Assembly: GCA_036269455.1 (NCBI GenBank)
Contig: DATARS010000040.1
Location: 1 to 26,385 of the forward strand
DNA length: 26,385 bases
Direction: 5' to 3'
Source: CF-96 sp036269455
GTDB taxonomy: Bacteria; Chloroflexota; Dormibacteria; Aeolococcales; Aeolococcaceae
This document shows, piece after piece, positions 1-7,057 of the stretch; positions within the stretch are counted from its first letter, which is position 1; each line of letters starts with the position of its first letter. The notes under the pieces were generated by a model. That model was not told where the DNA came from and searched no databases. It saw nothing but the letters and a program-made list of their open reading frames with translations. The position numbers and the translations under genes were made by a program.

Positions 1-5
1 GCCCC

Positions 6-115
6 GCCGCGAGCCTCTGGGGGCAGGTATGCCCCCAGGCCATCAGCTCCTTCGTCGCTGACAGCCTTCCCCCTCAGGCTGCTGCGCTGACGCGCAGCCC
101 TGCCGCGAGCCTCTG
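6..115. repeat. 14-bp direct repeat and two hairpins upstream of ilvA
   Basis: The 14-mer GCCGCGAGCCTCTG occurs at 6-19 and again at 102-115. Between the copies lie two hairpins: an 8-bp perfect stem 18-25/30-37 (TGGGGGCA with a GGTA loop) and a 7-bp stem 81-87/92-98 (GCTGCGC with a TGAC loop). Neither is followed by a T-run. The first could end an upstream gene outside the window. I see no gene in bases 1-132. The function of the repeat is unknown. Confidence 0.45.
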
Positions 116-119
116 CATG

Positions 120-125
120 TATAAA
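120..125 (+). promoter_or_regulatory. -10 box of ilvA (leaderless start)
   Basis: TATAAA at 120-125 lies 7 nt before the GTG at 133, which places transcription initiation on or next to the start codon. There is no Shine-Dalgarno sequence between the box and the GTG. No good -35 hexamer is visible. Confidence 0.55.
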
Positions 126-132
126 CCCGCCC

Positions 133-1392
133 GTGCTCCACGCCGACCACATCCCGACACCGAACGAGATCCGCGACGCGGCGGTGCGGCTGCGTGCGGT
201 GGCGCTCACCACCCCGATGGAGCGCAGCCCGCGGCTCTCGCGCGACCACGGCTGCGAGCTGCTGATCAAGCGCGAGGACCTGCAGATCACCCGCAGCTAC
301 AAGATCCGCGGCGCCTACAACCTGATCGAGCAGCTGCCCGAGGCGGTGCGCGGGCGCGGAGTGGTGTGTGCGAGCGCGGGCAACCATGCCCAGGGGGTCG
401 CCTACAGCTGCGCGCGCCTCGGCGTCCCCGCGTTCGTCTTCCTCCCCCGGAGCACGCCGCGGCAGAAGCTCGCCCGCATCCGCGAGATCGGCGGCGAGCA
501 CAGCCGCATCGAGCTCGCCGGCGACAGCTACGACGAGGCCGCCCAGAGCGCGATCGCCTTCGCCGACACCAGGGGTCTGCCCGTGGTCCCGCCCTTCGAC
601 CACCCCGACATCATCGCCGGGCAGGGCACCGTCGGACTGGAGATGGTCGACGGTGCCGACGAGCCGCCCGAGGTACTGGTGGTGCCGGTCGGCGGCGGCG
701 GGCTGATCGCCGGCATCGCCGCGTACGTCCGCCGCGAGCATCCCGGCACCGTCATCATCGGCGCCGAGCCCGAGGGCGCGCCGAGCATGACCGAGGCGCT
801 GCGCGCCGGGGCTCCGGTGTGGCTGCCGAGCCTCGACCCCTTCGTCGACGGCGCCGCGGTGCGCCAGGTCGGCGAGCTGCCGCTGCGCATCACCGCCGAG
901 CTCGTCGACGAGGTGGTCGTGGTGAGCGAGGGCGCGGTCTGCACCGCGATGCTCAGCCTCTACCAGCACGAGGGCATCGTCGCCGAGCCGGCGGGCGCGC
1001 TCGCGATCGCCGCCCTCGACCGGATCTCCGAGCGGGTCGGCGGCCGCCGGGTCGCGTGCGTTCTCAGCGGGGGCAACAACGACGTCAGCCGCTACGCCGA
1101 GGTGATCGAGCGCAGCCTGGTGCACGAGGGGCTCAAGCACTATTTCCTCGTCGAGTTCCCGCAGCGTCCCGGCGCGCTGCGCGGCTTCATCGACGGCGCG
1201 CTCGGGCCCGGCGACGACATCAGCTTCTTCGAGTACACCAAGAAGACCAACCGCGAGAGCGGCCCGGCGCTCGTCGGCATCGAGCTCGCCCGCCGCGAGG
1301 ACCTCGAGCCGCTGCTCGAGCGGATGAGCCGCACCGGCATCAGCTTCGAGCGCCTCGACTCGCGCAGCCCGCTGTTCTCGTTCCTCGTCTGA
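133..1392 (+). CDS. ilvA: Threonine ammonia-lyase (threonine dehydratase), IlvA
   Basis: This 419-aa protein is a PLP enzyme of fold type II that deaminates L-threonine to 2-oxobutanoate, the first step of isoleucine synthesis. The PLP lysine is K57 in S-Y-K-I-R-G-A-Y. The substrate/PLP loop SAGNHAQG is at 81-88 and the phosphate-binding GGGG at 187-190. Residues from about 334 (HYFLVEFPQRPGAL) form an ACT-like regulatory tail, so this is the biosynthetic, probably isoleucine-inhibited form with one regulatory domain. The GTG start at 133 is supported by a -10 box 7 nt upstream and no Shine-Dalgarno, i.e. a leaderless transcript. No T-box or leader peptide is visible. An imperfect hairpin at 1417-1440 follows the stop. 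Confidence in the family is high; biosynthetic rather than catabolic role is inferred from the ACT-like tail. Confidence 0.95.
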   Translation: MLHADHIPTPNEIRDAAVRLRAVALTTPMERSPRLSRDHGCELLIKREDLQITRSYKIRGAYNLIEQLPEAVRGRGVVCASAGNHAQGVAYSCARLGVPAFVFLPRSTPRQKLARIREIGGEHSRIELAGDSYDEAAQSAIAFADTRGLPVVPPFDHPDIIAGQGTVGLEMVDGADEPPEVLVVPVGGGGLIAGIAAYVRREHPGTVIIGAEPEGAPSMTEALRAGAPVWLPSLDPFVDGAAVRQVGELPLRITAELVDEVVVVSEGAVCTAMLSLYQHEGIVAEPAGALAIAALDRISERVGGRRVACVLSGGNNDVSRYAEVIERSLVHEGLKHYFLVEFPQRPGALRGFIDGALGPGDDISFFEYTKKTNRESGPALVGIELARREDLEPLLERMSRTGISFERLDSRSPLFSFLV

Positions 1393-1474
1393 CCTCACCG
1401 GTGCGTCACGAGCGCTGCCGGGCTGCGATGATCAGCCGGCGAGCGGCGAGGATCGACGACCAGGGGGTGGTGAG

Positions 1475-1744
1475 GTGACCGAGCAGCGCATCAGCCAGAT
1501 CCGCTTCATGGCGCAGGGCATCCTGGACGGCAAGGACTGGAAGATCGCGCCCCAGGACGCCCTCGACCTCATCGGCGAGGTGGACCGGCTGCGCGGTCTG
1601 TGCAACCAGATGCAGGACGAGCGCGCCAGGATCCTCGACCTGCTCCTCGACGCCCGCGTCATCGAGGGCCGGCTCGCCGACAGCCGGCCGGTGAACAACC
1701 TCGCCGAGCACTGGGCGGGGATCGAGTCCGTCCTCTCCCGCTGA
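1475..1744 (+). CDS. Small helical protein, unknown function
   Basis: This 89-aa acidic protein starts at GTG 1475, with a purine-rich AGGGGG stretch about 9 nt upstream. I do not recognise the family. The sequence is almost entirely predicted helix: a central stretch (about residues 30-62, LIGEVDRLRGLCNQMQDER...) has heptad-like spacing of leucines and charged residues, so a short coiled coil is likely. There is no signal peptide or membrane segment and a single cysteine. It sits between ilvA and a receiver-domain protein on the same strand. The receiver gene has its own -10 box, so co-transcription is not required. Confidence 0.75.
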   Translation: MTEQRISQIRFMAQGILDGKDWKIAPQDALDLIGEVDRLRGLCNQMQDERARILDLLLDARVIEGRLADSRPVNNLAEHWAGIESVLSR

Positions 1745-1781
1745 GTGCACCGCGCATCTACCGGGTCCGCGACATCGCGGA

Positions 1782-1787
1782 TAGATT
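1782..1787 (+). promoter_or_regulatory. -10 box of receiver gene (leaderless start)
   Basis: TAGATT at 1782-1787 fits TANNNT and stands 7 nt before ATG 1795. The intervening GGGCGGG could also act as a weak Shine-Dalgarno on a longer transcript. Confidence 0.5.
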
Positions 1788-1794
1788 GGGCGGG

Positions 1795-2256
1795 ATGATC
1801 GAGGAGATCCCCCGTCCGCAACCGCTGCGGACCCTGGTGGCGACGGCCCGGCTGACCGACCGCGAGCGCATCGTGCGCGCCCTCGACCGCGCCGGCGGCT
1901 ACGACGTCCTCGCCGAGACCGGTGACGGCCGCAGCGCCGTGAGGCTCAGCGGCCAGATCGACGCCGAGCTGGTCCTCGTCGACGTCGACATGCCCGAGCT
2001 CTGCGCCATCGATGCGACCCCGGCGATCCTGCACAAGGTGCCGGGTGCCACCATCGTCGTGCTCACCCGGCCGGGCGACGACTCCGGCGGGGCGATGGCG
2101 GTGCGCTTCGGCGCCCGCTCCCACGTCCCCATCGACAGCCCGCCCGAGGTCCTCCTCGCCGCGCTCGCCGCGGCGCTGTCGCGCGAGCTCGCCGGACGGC
2201 AGCCCGCGCCGGCGCCGGCCGGCACCCCCGCGCCGGCCTGGTGGTCGGAGCTCTGA
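1795..2256 (+). CDS. Stand-alone atypical response-regulator receiver protein
   Basis: This 153-aa protein has one CheY-like receiver domain (about residues 11-130) and a Pro/Ala-rich tail ending in WWSEL, with no output domain. The phospho-acceptor position is conserved (D63 in LVLVDVDMP) and so is the switch threonine (T91 in IVVLT). The N-terminal acidic pair that binds Mg is replaced by T17-A18 (LVATARL), and the invariant lysine before the proline loop is an isoleucine (I113 in HVPIDSP). It resembles NarL/LuxR-type receivers (GAR.H.P.D.P.EVL) that have lost both the effector domain and part of the catalytic pocket, so normal phosphorylation is doubtful. No histidine kinase is nearby. ATG 1795 is chosen because a TAGATT box stands 7 nt upstream; the frame is open further upstream but crosses the preceding gene. 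Confidence 0.8.
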   Translation: MIEEIPRPQPLRTLVATARLTDRERIVRALDRAGGYDVLAETGDGRSAVRLSGQIDAELVLVDVDMPELCAIDATPAILHKVPGATIVVLTRPGDDSGGAMAVRFGARSHVPIDSPPEVLLAALAAALSRELAGRQPAPAPAGTPAPAWWSEL

Positions 2257-2289
2257 GGCGGGGAAGGCCGCGGCGCGACCTTCCCCGCC
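2257..2289. terminator. Hairpin terminator between convergent genes
   Basis: A perfect 11-bp inverted repeat (GGCGGGGAAGG at 2257-2267 and its complement at 2279-2289, 11-nt loop) begins at the base after the receiver stop codon. It lies between convergent genes and reads the same on both strands, so it could serve both. There is no U-tract. Confidence 0.65.
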
Positions 2290-2318
2290 GGCAGCGGAGA
2301 GAGAGGGCGAGCTGGTGA

Positions 2319-2576
2319 TCAGGCGGCGACGCGCGCGTGGGTCTCGACCGCCTGGTTGATCAGCGCCCGCCAGCGCTCCCAGGTGGTGAGCACCTGGTGC
2401 GGACGGACGACGTGCGGCGACCATTCCTCCTCTCCGGCGCGGCGCACGGCGAGGACGATGGCGGGGTTGCGGCCCGGCGATGCGGGGCCGACGACGAGGG
2501 CGGGGACGGGTCCGGCGGCGACGCCGCGGGCGGCGACGAGCACGCCAGGGTGGCGATGCCACGCAGGCTGGGCCAT
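2319..2576 (-). CDS. 85-aa protein of unknown function under a c-di-GMP riboswitch
   Basis: I do not recognise this 85-aa protein. The first half (about residues 10-45) is hydrophobic, with alternating Val/Ala/Gly/Pro stretches that look like beta strands. The second half has EWSPHVVRPHQVLTTWERWR and ends in an amphipathic helix with several Trp and His. There is no signal peptide or clear membrane helix. ATG 2576 is preceded by a GTGGAG Shine-Dalgarno. The frame is open upstream to 2762, but that stretch is the riboswitch leader. Its leader RNA carries a GEMM-I aptamer, so its expression should answer to cyclic di-GMP, making it a candidate for a c-di-GMP-controlled surface, adhesion or signalling function. 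That role is inference from regulation only. Confidence 0.75.
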   Translation of the reverse strand: MAQPAWHRHPGVLVAARGVAAGPVPALVVGPASPGRNPAIVLAVRRAGEEEWSPHVVRPHQVLTTWERWRALINQAVETHARVAA

Positions 2577-2604
2577 GAGGAAGTCTCCACTCGGCCCCGC
2601 TGCT

Positions 2605-2690
2605 CCTTCGGCAGCCCGGCTGTCTGCGTGAGACCCGTGGCTTTGCGTCCCCGCCTCGCGACGGGTTTGCCTGTTTGTCGGGAGCCGACG
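2605..2690 (-). ncRNA. Cyclic di-GMP-I (GEMM) riboswitch
   Basis: On the minus strand the leader contains the hallmark blocks of the GEMM-I aptamer in order. CAGGCAAACC is at 2673-2664. A 6-bp stem CCCGTC/GGCGGG with a GCGA (GNRA) tetraloop is at 2665-2650. GGGACGCAAAGCC is at 2651-2639. A short GTCT/AGAC stem and AGCCGGGCTGCC at 2621-2610 form the tetraloop-receptor arm. The aptamer ends about 30 nt before the ATG at 2576. The 3' strand can also pair in GCTGC/GCAGC (2615-2611 with 2603-2599), a possible switching helix close to the Shine-Dalgarno. I see no U-tract, so control of translation is more likely than termination. A TACCCT box at 2701-2696 could start the RNA just upstream of the aptamer. 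Confidence 0.9.
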
Positions 2691-2765
2691 TCCGCAGGGT
2701 AGCCTCCCACGGATGGCGCCGCCGCGCGGAGCCCGTGACAGAAGGATGGTGATCCCGTCCACCGT

Positions 2766-2773
2766 GATATACA
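2766..2773. promoter_or_regulatory. A/T-rich promoter element of pntAA, possibly shared with the riboswitch leader
   Basis: GATATACA at 2766-2773 is the only A/T-rich patch in this region. On the plus strand TATACA (2768-2773) would start an mRNA about 33 nt before the pntAA GTG. On the minus strand TATATC (2771-2766) could start the riboswitch leader, as an alternative to TACCCT at 2701-2696. No convincing -35 is seen for either direction. Confidence 0.4.
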
Positions 2774-2812
2774 GGGCGGCGCTCGGGCCGGGGCCATGGG
2801 AGGAGGAGCAGG

Positions 2813-3967
2813 GTGCCAGCCGCCGTCGGCGTTCCCCGTGAGACCGGGGAGGGAGAGAAGCGCGTCGCCACCGTGCCGCTGGTGGTCCCGACCCTGACCC
2901 GCCTCGGGCTCGAGGTGGTCGTCGAGCGCGGCGCCGGCGAGGCCGCCGGCTTCCTCGACGAGGCGTACACCGCCAGGGGCGCGCGCATCGCCGACCGGGC
3001 CGAGGTGCTGCGCTGCGGCGTCGTCGCCGCCGTCGACGTCACCCGCCTCGCGAAGGACGGCGACGCGCCGCCGAAGGGCACGGTGGTGATCGGCTTCTGC
3101 AACCCGCTCGGCGGCGAGGCGGTCAGGGGCCTGGCCGAGCGCGGGCTCACCACCCTCTCGATGGAGCTGATGCCGCGCATCACCCGCGCCCAGAGCATGG
3201 ACGCGCTCTCCTCGCAGGCCAACCTGGCCGGTTACAAGGCGGTGCTGCTCGCCGCCGAGCTCCTCCCCAAGATCTTCCCGATGCTGACCACCGCCGCGGG
3301 GACCATCCCCCCCGCGCGGGTGCTGGTGATCGGCGCCGGGGTCGCCGGCCTCCAGGCGATCGCCACCGCGCGCCGGCTCGGCGCCGTCGTCGAGGCCTAC
3401 GACGTCCGCCCGGCGGTGAAGGAGCAGGTGGAGAGCCTCGGGGCGAAGTTCGTCGAGCTGCCCCTCGAGGAGGCCTCCGCCGAGGACGCGGGCGGCTACG
3501 CCAAGGCCCAGGACGAGAGCTTCTACCGGCGCCAGCAGGAGACCATGACCAAGGTGGTGGCGGCGAGCGACGTGGTCATCACCACCGCGCTGGTGCCCGG
3601 CCGCAAGGCCCCGGTGCTGGTGACCACGGCGATGGTGGAGGGGATGGTCCCGGGGTCGGTGGTAGTCGACCTCGCCGCCGAGCAGGGCGGCAACGTCGAG
3701 CCCTCCGAGCCGGGGAGGGTCGTGGACGTCAAGGGCGTCTCCGTGGTCGGCGCCGTCAACCTGCCCGCGAGCGTCGCCCAGAACGCCAGCTCGATGTACG
3801 CCAAGAACGTGGCCACCTTCCTCCAGCACCTGGTCAAGGACGGCGAGCTCCGGCTCGACACCGAGGACCAGATCACCCGGGAGACGCTGGTCACCCGCGA
3901 CGGCGAGGTGGTCAACCCGCGCGTCCGCGAGGCGCTGGGCATGCCGTCGGCCGCCCCGGCCGGCTGA
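2813..3967 (+). CDS. pntAA: NAD(P)+ transhydrogenase subunit alpha part 1 (PntAA)
   Basis: This 384-aa protein is the soluble NAD(H)-binding domain I of proton-translocating transhydrogenase, which exchanges hydride between NAD(H) and NADP(H). Visible marks are the N-terminal PRETGEGEKRVATVP, the conserved PRITRAQSMDALSSQANLAGYKAV block (121-144), the Rossmann motif GAGVAGL (174-180) and ITTALVPGRKAP. The length matches the split PntAA of three-subunit enzymes. GTG 2813 is preceded by a strong GGAGGAGGAG. The membrane partners PntAB and PntB, usually directly downstream, are absent: the next gene starts 5 nt on and runs the other way. Alanine dehydrogenase is a related family, but the RRQQETMTK and VPGRKAPVL stretches favour PntAA. 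Confidence 0.9.
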   Translation: MPAAVGVPRETGEGEKRVATVPLVVPTLTRLGLEVVVERGAGEAAGFLDEAYTARGARIADRAEVLRCGVVAAVDVTRLAKDGDAPPKGTVVIGFCNPLGGEAVRGLAERGLTTLSMELMPRITRAQSMDALSSQANLAGYKAVLLAAELLPKIFPMLTTAAGTIPPARVLVIGAGVAGLQAIATARRLGAVVEAYDVRPAVKEQVESLGAKFVELPLEEASAEDAGGYAKAQDESFYRRQQETMTKVVAASDVVITTALVPGRKAPVLVTTAMVEGMVPGSVVVDLAAEQGGNVEPSEPGRVVDVKGVSVVGAVNLPASVAQNASSMYAKNVATFLQHLVKDGELRLDTEDQITRETLVTRDGEVVNPRVREALGMPSAAPAG

Positions 3968-3972
3968 GGCTC

Positions 3973-5340
3973 TCAGCCCGGGGCGACGGCCTCCAGCCCC
4001 GGCGGGGGCGCCGACCCGGCGTCCGGCCACCAGCCCGCCGCCACCCCGGCGGCCACCGCCGCGCCGCGCGCCGCACACTCGGCCGCGTCCGCCCGGAGCA
4101 CCGGCGCGGCCAGCCGCCGCGCCTTGGCCCGCACCCAGGGCAGGCTGCGGGCCCCTCCGCCGGCGACGAGCACCCGCTCGGCGGGCCCCGCCAGCCGCTC
4201 GCAGAGGGCGGCGCCGGCGGCGGTGCGCGCGGCCAGCTCGTCGAGGACCGCGCCCCAGAGCTCGCCCGGGGTGAGCCTGGAGGGGAACTCGGGCCCCGGG
4301 GCGCCGGCGAGGATGGCGTCGACGAGACCGGTCGCCGCGCCGGGGCCGGCGCCGGCGACCGCCGCGGCGTCGAGCTCCTCGAGCGGGGGGGAGCCGAGGG
4401 CGGCGGCGACGGCGGCCAGGACCGGCCCGGCCCGGGGTCCCCGGCCCAGCAGCGCCCAGCCCTCGCCGTCGGGCCGGGCCGACACCGCCACCCCGAGCTC
4501 GAGGGCCCGCCGCAGGGTGGCCGGCCCGAGTCCGCCGGGGAGGCGGCGGACCAGGGACTCCGCGGTGCCGACGGAGTCGACGAGGTCACCGAGCCCGGCC
4601 ACGCAGCCGGCGGCGGCGGCGAGGTGGTCGTGGCCCGCGGAGGTCACCGGGATGCCCGCCGCCAGTCCCGACCATGCGGAGGCGTCCGCGGTGACGCGGC
4701 CGGCGACGCTCCCCGCCGCCACCACCGCCGGCAGGGCGGCGACCGCGACCCCGATCGCGGCGGCGACCTCGGGCAGGTACTCGCGGGCGCCGACGTCGTA
4801 CCAGCCGGTGCGGCTGGCCAGGCTTGGGTCGGTGACCGCCGCGCCGCTCAGCGCGTGCACGCAGAGCTCGGGCACCCCCAGCCAGCCCCCGGGGCCGCGC
4901 CCGGAGCGCTCCACCCACCAGCCGAGCTTGGCCACCGAGGAGACCGTCCGCAGGCGGCGCCCGGTGCGCTCCTCCAGCGCCCGGCCGCCCCGGTGACGCA
5001 GCCGCTCGACGACCGCCTCGCCGCGGGGGTCGTACCAGGCGATCACCGGTCCCAGCGGGTGGCCCGCGGCGTCGAGGGGGGCGCCGCACTCGGCCATGCC
5101 CGCCACCCCCACGCCCGCCACCGCGCCGAGCCCGGGGCCGAGCGCGCGCAGCGCCCCGGCGACCGCCGCGAGCAGCTCGTCGACGCCCATCTCCACCCCG
5201 CCGTCGCGCTGCGCGAAGGGCGTCGCCACCGCGGCGACGCCGCGCTGACGGCCGGCGCGGTCGAGCAGCGCCGCCTTGATCCGGGTGCTGCCGACGTCGA
5301 GACCGAGCAGGGTGGGCGCCGCGGATGTGGGCACGTACAC
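3973..5340 (-). CDS. FGGY-family carbohydrate kinase
   Basis: This 455-aa protein is an actin-fold sugar kinase that would phosphorylate a pentose, polyol or related sugar with ATP. The N-terminal phosphate loop is LLGLDVGSTRIKAALLD (about 11-27). The catalytic-base Asp is D238 in SAGHDH, and the adenosine/phosphate loop is SVGTAE (256-261). The C-terminal LVAGGGARSLPWVRAKA motif is the family's second nucleotide-binding signature. It is slightly shorter than typical xylulose or glycerol kinases (about 490-510 aa), and the substrate cannot be named from the sequence. The start is GTG 5340 or GTG 5334; neither has a strong Shine-Dalgarno. It stands alone between convergent pntAA and a divergent small gene, with no transporter or isomerase nearby to suggest a substrate. 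Confidence 0.88.
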   Translation of the reverse strand: MYVPTSAAPTLLGLDVGSTRIKAALLDRAGRQRGVAAVATPFAQRDGGVEMGVDELLAAVAGALRALGPGLGAVAGVGVAGMAECGAPLDAAGHPLGPVIAWYDPRGEAVVERLRHRGGRALEERTGRRLRTVSSVAKLGWWVERSGRGPGGWLGVPELCVHALSGAAVTDPSLASRTGWYDVGAREYLPEVAAAIGVAVAALPAVVAAGSVAGRVTADASAWSGLAAGIPVTSAGHDHLAAAAGCVAGLGDLVDSVGTAESLVRRLPGGLGPATLRRALELGVAVSARPDGEGWALLGRGPRAGPVLAAVAAALGSPPLEELDAAAVAGAGPGAATGLVDAILAGAPGPEFPSRLTPGELWGAVLDELAARTAAGAALCERLAGPAERVLVAGGGARSLPWVRAKARRLAAPVLRADAAECAARGAAVAAGVAAGWWPDAGSAPPPGLEAVAPG

Positions 5341-5435
5341 ACACTCGCACGCCGTCCCGCTCGGGCGCCATCCACAACGCCGGAAACCGGGCGCAAGTCT
5401 CTTCCCACAACGTCCGTTTCTCTCCTACACGGGCA

Positions 5436-5470
5436 GTGCCGCCCGAACCGCCCGGCGGGTGCGGCTCAGC
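5436..5470 (+). promoter_or_regulatory. Structured leader of the 77-aa gene
   Basis: The 154-nt gap between the kinase start and ATG 5495 contains two adjacent hairpins: CGGGC/GCCCG with loop AGTGCC, then CCGCCC/GGTGCGG with a bulged T. They are followed by AAGAAGG as the ribosome binding site. The layout is reminiscent of a regulatory leader, but I could not match it to a known riboswitch class. Confidence 0.3.
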
Positions 5471-5494
5471 GTTCTGGACTTTGGGAAGAAGGTC

Positions 5495-5728
5495 ATGGCA
5501 GCGCCGATTCGCCGCACCACGCAGAACAGCACCGAGGGGGCCGGGGCCGCTCCTGGCGCTCCGTCCACCACCCTCGCGCAGTGGCTCGTGAACGTCAACG
5601 AGGACGACGAGATCCGCCGTTACAACACCGGAGTCGCCCTGTGGCGGCTGATCGTGGACGCGGAGCGCCGCGCCCTCGTCGCCCAGCGCCTCGAGACCGC
5701 ACTGCTGCTGCTCGATCGGGCCGCCTGA
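5495..5728 (+). CDS. 77-aa protein of unknown function
   Basis: ATG 5495 has a Shine-Dalgarno AAGAAGG about 2-3 nt upstream, within a purine-rich run. The first 26 residues are polar and Ala/Gly/Pro/Thr-rich, probably disordered. From residue 27 the sequence becomes two helices (LAQWLVNVNEDDEIRRYN and GVALWRLIVDAERRALVAQR), ending in a leucine-rich stretch. There is no signal peptide or Cys. I do not recognise the family. It is followed 62 nt later by sqdB, which has its own promoter. Confidence 0.72.
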   Translation: MAAPIRRTTQNSTEGAGAAPGAPSTTLAQWLVNVNEDDEIRRYNTGVALWRLIVDAERRALVAQRLETALLLLDRAA

Positions 5729-5751
5729 GCGGTTCTCATCCGCGCGGTCAG

Positions 5752-5781
5752 TTCACAACGGCGGCTCCCGGCCTGTACCCT
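5752..5781 (+). promoter_or_regulatory. sqdB promoter
   Basis: TTCACA at 5752-5757 and TACCCT at 5776-5781 are separated by 18 nt. The -10 box ends 9 nt before ATG 5791, so the 5' leader would be only a few nucleotides. The hexamer TACCCT also occurs in front of the GEMM riboswitch. Confidence 0.55.
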
Positions 5782-5790
5782 GCCGGGGAT

Positions 5791-7050
5791 ATGCGCATCC
5801 TCGTCCTCGGAGCCGACGGCTACCTGGGGTGGCCGACCGCCCTGCATCTCTCGGCGCGCGGTCACGACGTGATCGCCGCCGACAGCCTGGTCCGGCGTCG
5901 CTGGGACCGGGCCTGCGGCACCCACAGCCTGGTGCCGCTGTCGTCCATGCCCACCCGCGTGGCCCGCTGGGAGTCGGAGAGCGGACACCGCATCCGCTGG
6001 CAGCGACTCGACGTCTGCGATCTGCAGGCGCTGCGCTCGCTGATCTCCGCCGAGGCCCCCGACGCGGTGGTGCACTTCGCCGAGCAGCGCTCCGCGCCCT
6101 ACTCGATGATCAGCGCGAGCCACGCGATCGAGACCCAGGTCAACAACGTCGTGGGAACCCTCAACCTTCTCTTCGCCCTGCGTGACGTCGCCCCCGACTG
6201 CCACCTGGTCAAGCTCGGCACCATGGGCGAGTACGGGACCCCGAACATCGACATCGAGGAGGGGTTCATCGACATCGAGCACAACGGCCGTCGCGACCGC
6301 CTCCCGTATCCGAAGCGGCCGGGCTCCTTCTACCACCTCTCCAAGGTCCACGACAGCCACAACATCGAGTTCACCTGCCGGGCCTGGGGGCTGCGCGCCA
6401 CCGACCTCAACCAGGGCGTGGTCTACGGAATGTCGACTCCGGAGACCGACGTGCATGCCGCGCTGTCGACGCGCTTCGACTACGACGACATCTGGGGCAC
6501 GGCGCTCAACCGCTTCTGCACCCAGGCCGCCGTCGGCCACCCCATCACCGTGTACGGCAAGGGCGGCCAGACCCGCGGCTTCATCGACATCCGCGACACC
6601 GTGCGCTGCATCGAGCTGGCCGCGCTGAACCCGGCGAGCCCCGGCGAGTTCCGGGTGTTCAACCAGTTCACCGAGCAGTTCAGCATCCTCGACCTCGCCG
6701 AGCGGGTGCGCAGCGCGCGCGAGACGCACGGGCTCGACACCGTCATCGACCATCTCCCCAACCCGCGCACCGAGCTCGAGCAGCACTACTACAACGCGCG
6801 CCACCAGAAGCTCATCGACCTCGGCCTCCAGCCCCACCTGCTGGAGCAGACGCTGATCGACAGCGTGATCACCCGGGTCGAGCGGCTGCGCTCGCGGGTC
6901 CGGCCGGGGATGTTCGCCCCCCGCGTCGACTGGAGGGCGCGCGAGCAGGGCTTCACCGAGACCGGCCACGCCGCCACCGCGCAGAGCGCGCGCAGCCTGG
7001 TCGGCCGCCACACCCACGTGCCCGAGCTGGAGCCGAGCGGAGCCCGGTAG
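5791..7050 (+). CDS. sqdB: UDP-sulfoquinovose synthase (SqdB/SQD1)
   Basis: This 419-aa extended short-chain dehydrogenase makes UDP-sulfoquinovose from UDP-glucose and sulfite, the head-group donor of sulfoquinovosyl diacylglycerol (SQDG). The NAD-binding motif is GADGYLG (7-13). The catalytic residues align with plant SQD1 T145/Y182/K186 as T144 (KLGTMGEYG), Y181 and K185 (SFYHLSK). The family-specific segments ADSLVRRRWD, AEQRSAPYSMI and NQGVVYGM are present, so this is SqdB and not a generic UDP-glucose epimerase. ATG 5791 follows a good promoter at near-leaderless distance; the longer upstream frame overlaps other genes. No GT4-type SqdX/SqdD transferase is nearby. The adjacent glycosyltransferases are GT2 and GT39 types, so SQDG production depends on a gene elsewhere. 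Confidence 0.94.
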   Translation: MRILVLGADGYLGWPTALHLSARGHDVIAADSLVRRRWDRACGTHSLVPLSSMPTRVARWESESGHRIRWQRLDVCDLQALRSLISAEAPDAVVHFAEQRSAPYSMISASHAIETQVNNVVGTLNLLFALRDVAPDCHLVKLGTMGEYGTPNIDIEEGFIDIEHNGRRDRLPYPKRPGSFYHLSKVHDSHNIEFTCRAWGLRATDLNQGVVYGMSTPETDVHAALSTRFDYDDIWGTALNRFCTQAAVGHPITVYGKGGQTRGFIDIRDTVRCIELAALNPASPGEFRVFNQFTEQFSILDLAERVRSARETHGLDTVIDHLPNPRTELEQHYYNARHQKLIDLGLQPHLLEQTLIDSVITRVERLRSRVRPGMFAPRVDWRAREQGFTETGHAATAQSARSLVGRHTHVPELEPSGAR

Positions 7051-7057
7051 CCGGAGG

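Noticed and set aside
1..132. T-box or attenuator controlling ilvA
   Set aside because: No T-box conserved sequence, no leader peptide rich in Ile/Val/Leu codons and no U-tract. The -10 box at 120-125 would start transcription after the hairpins.
4624..5790. A long N-terminal extension of sqdB
   Set aside because: It overlaps the kinase gene on the other strand and the 77-aa gene. ATG 5791 gives the normal SqdB length and sits behind a promoter.
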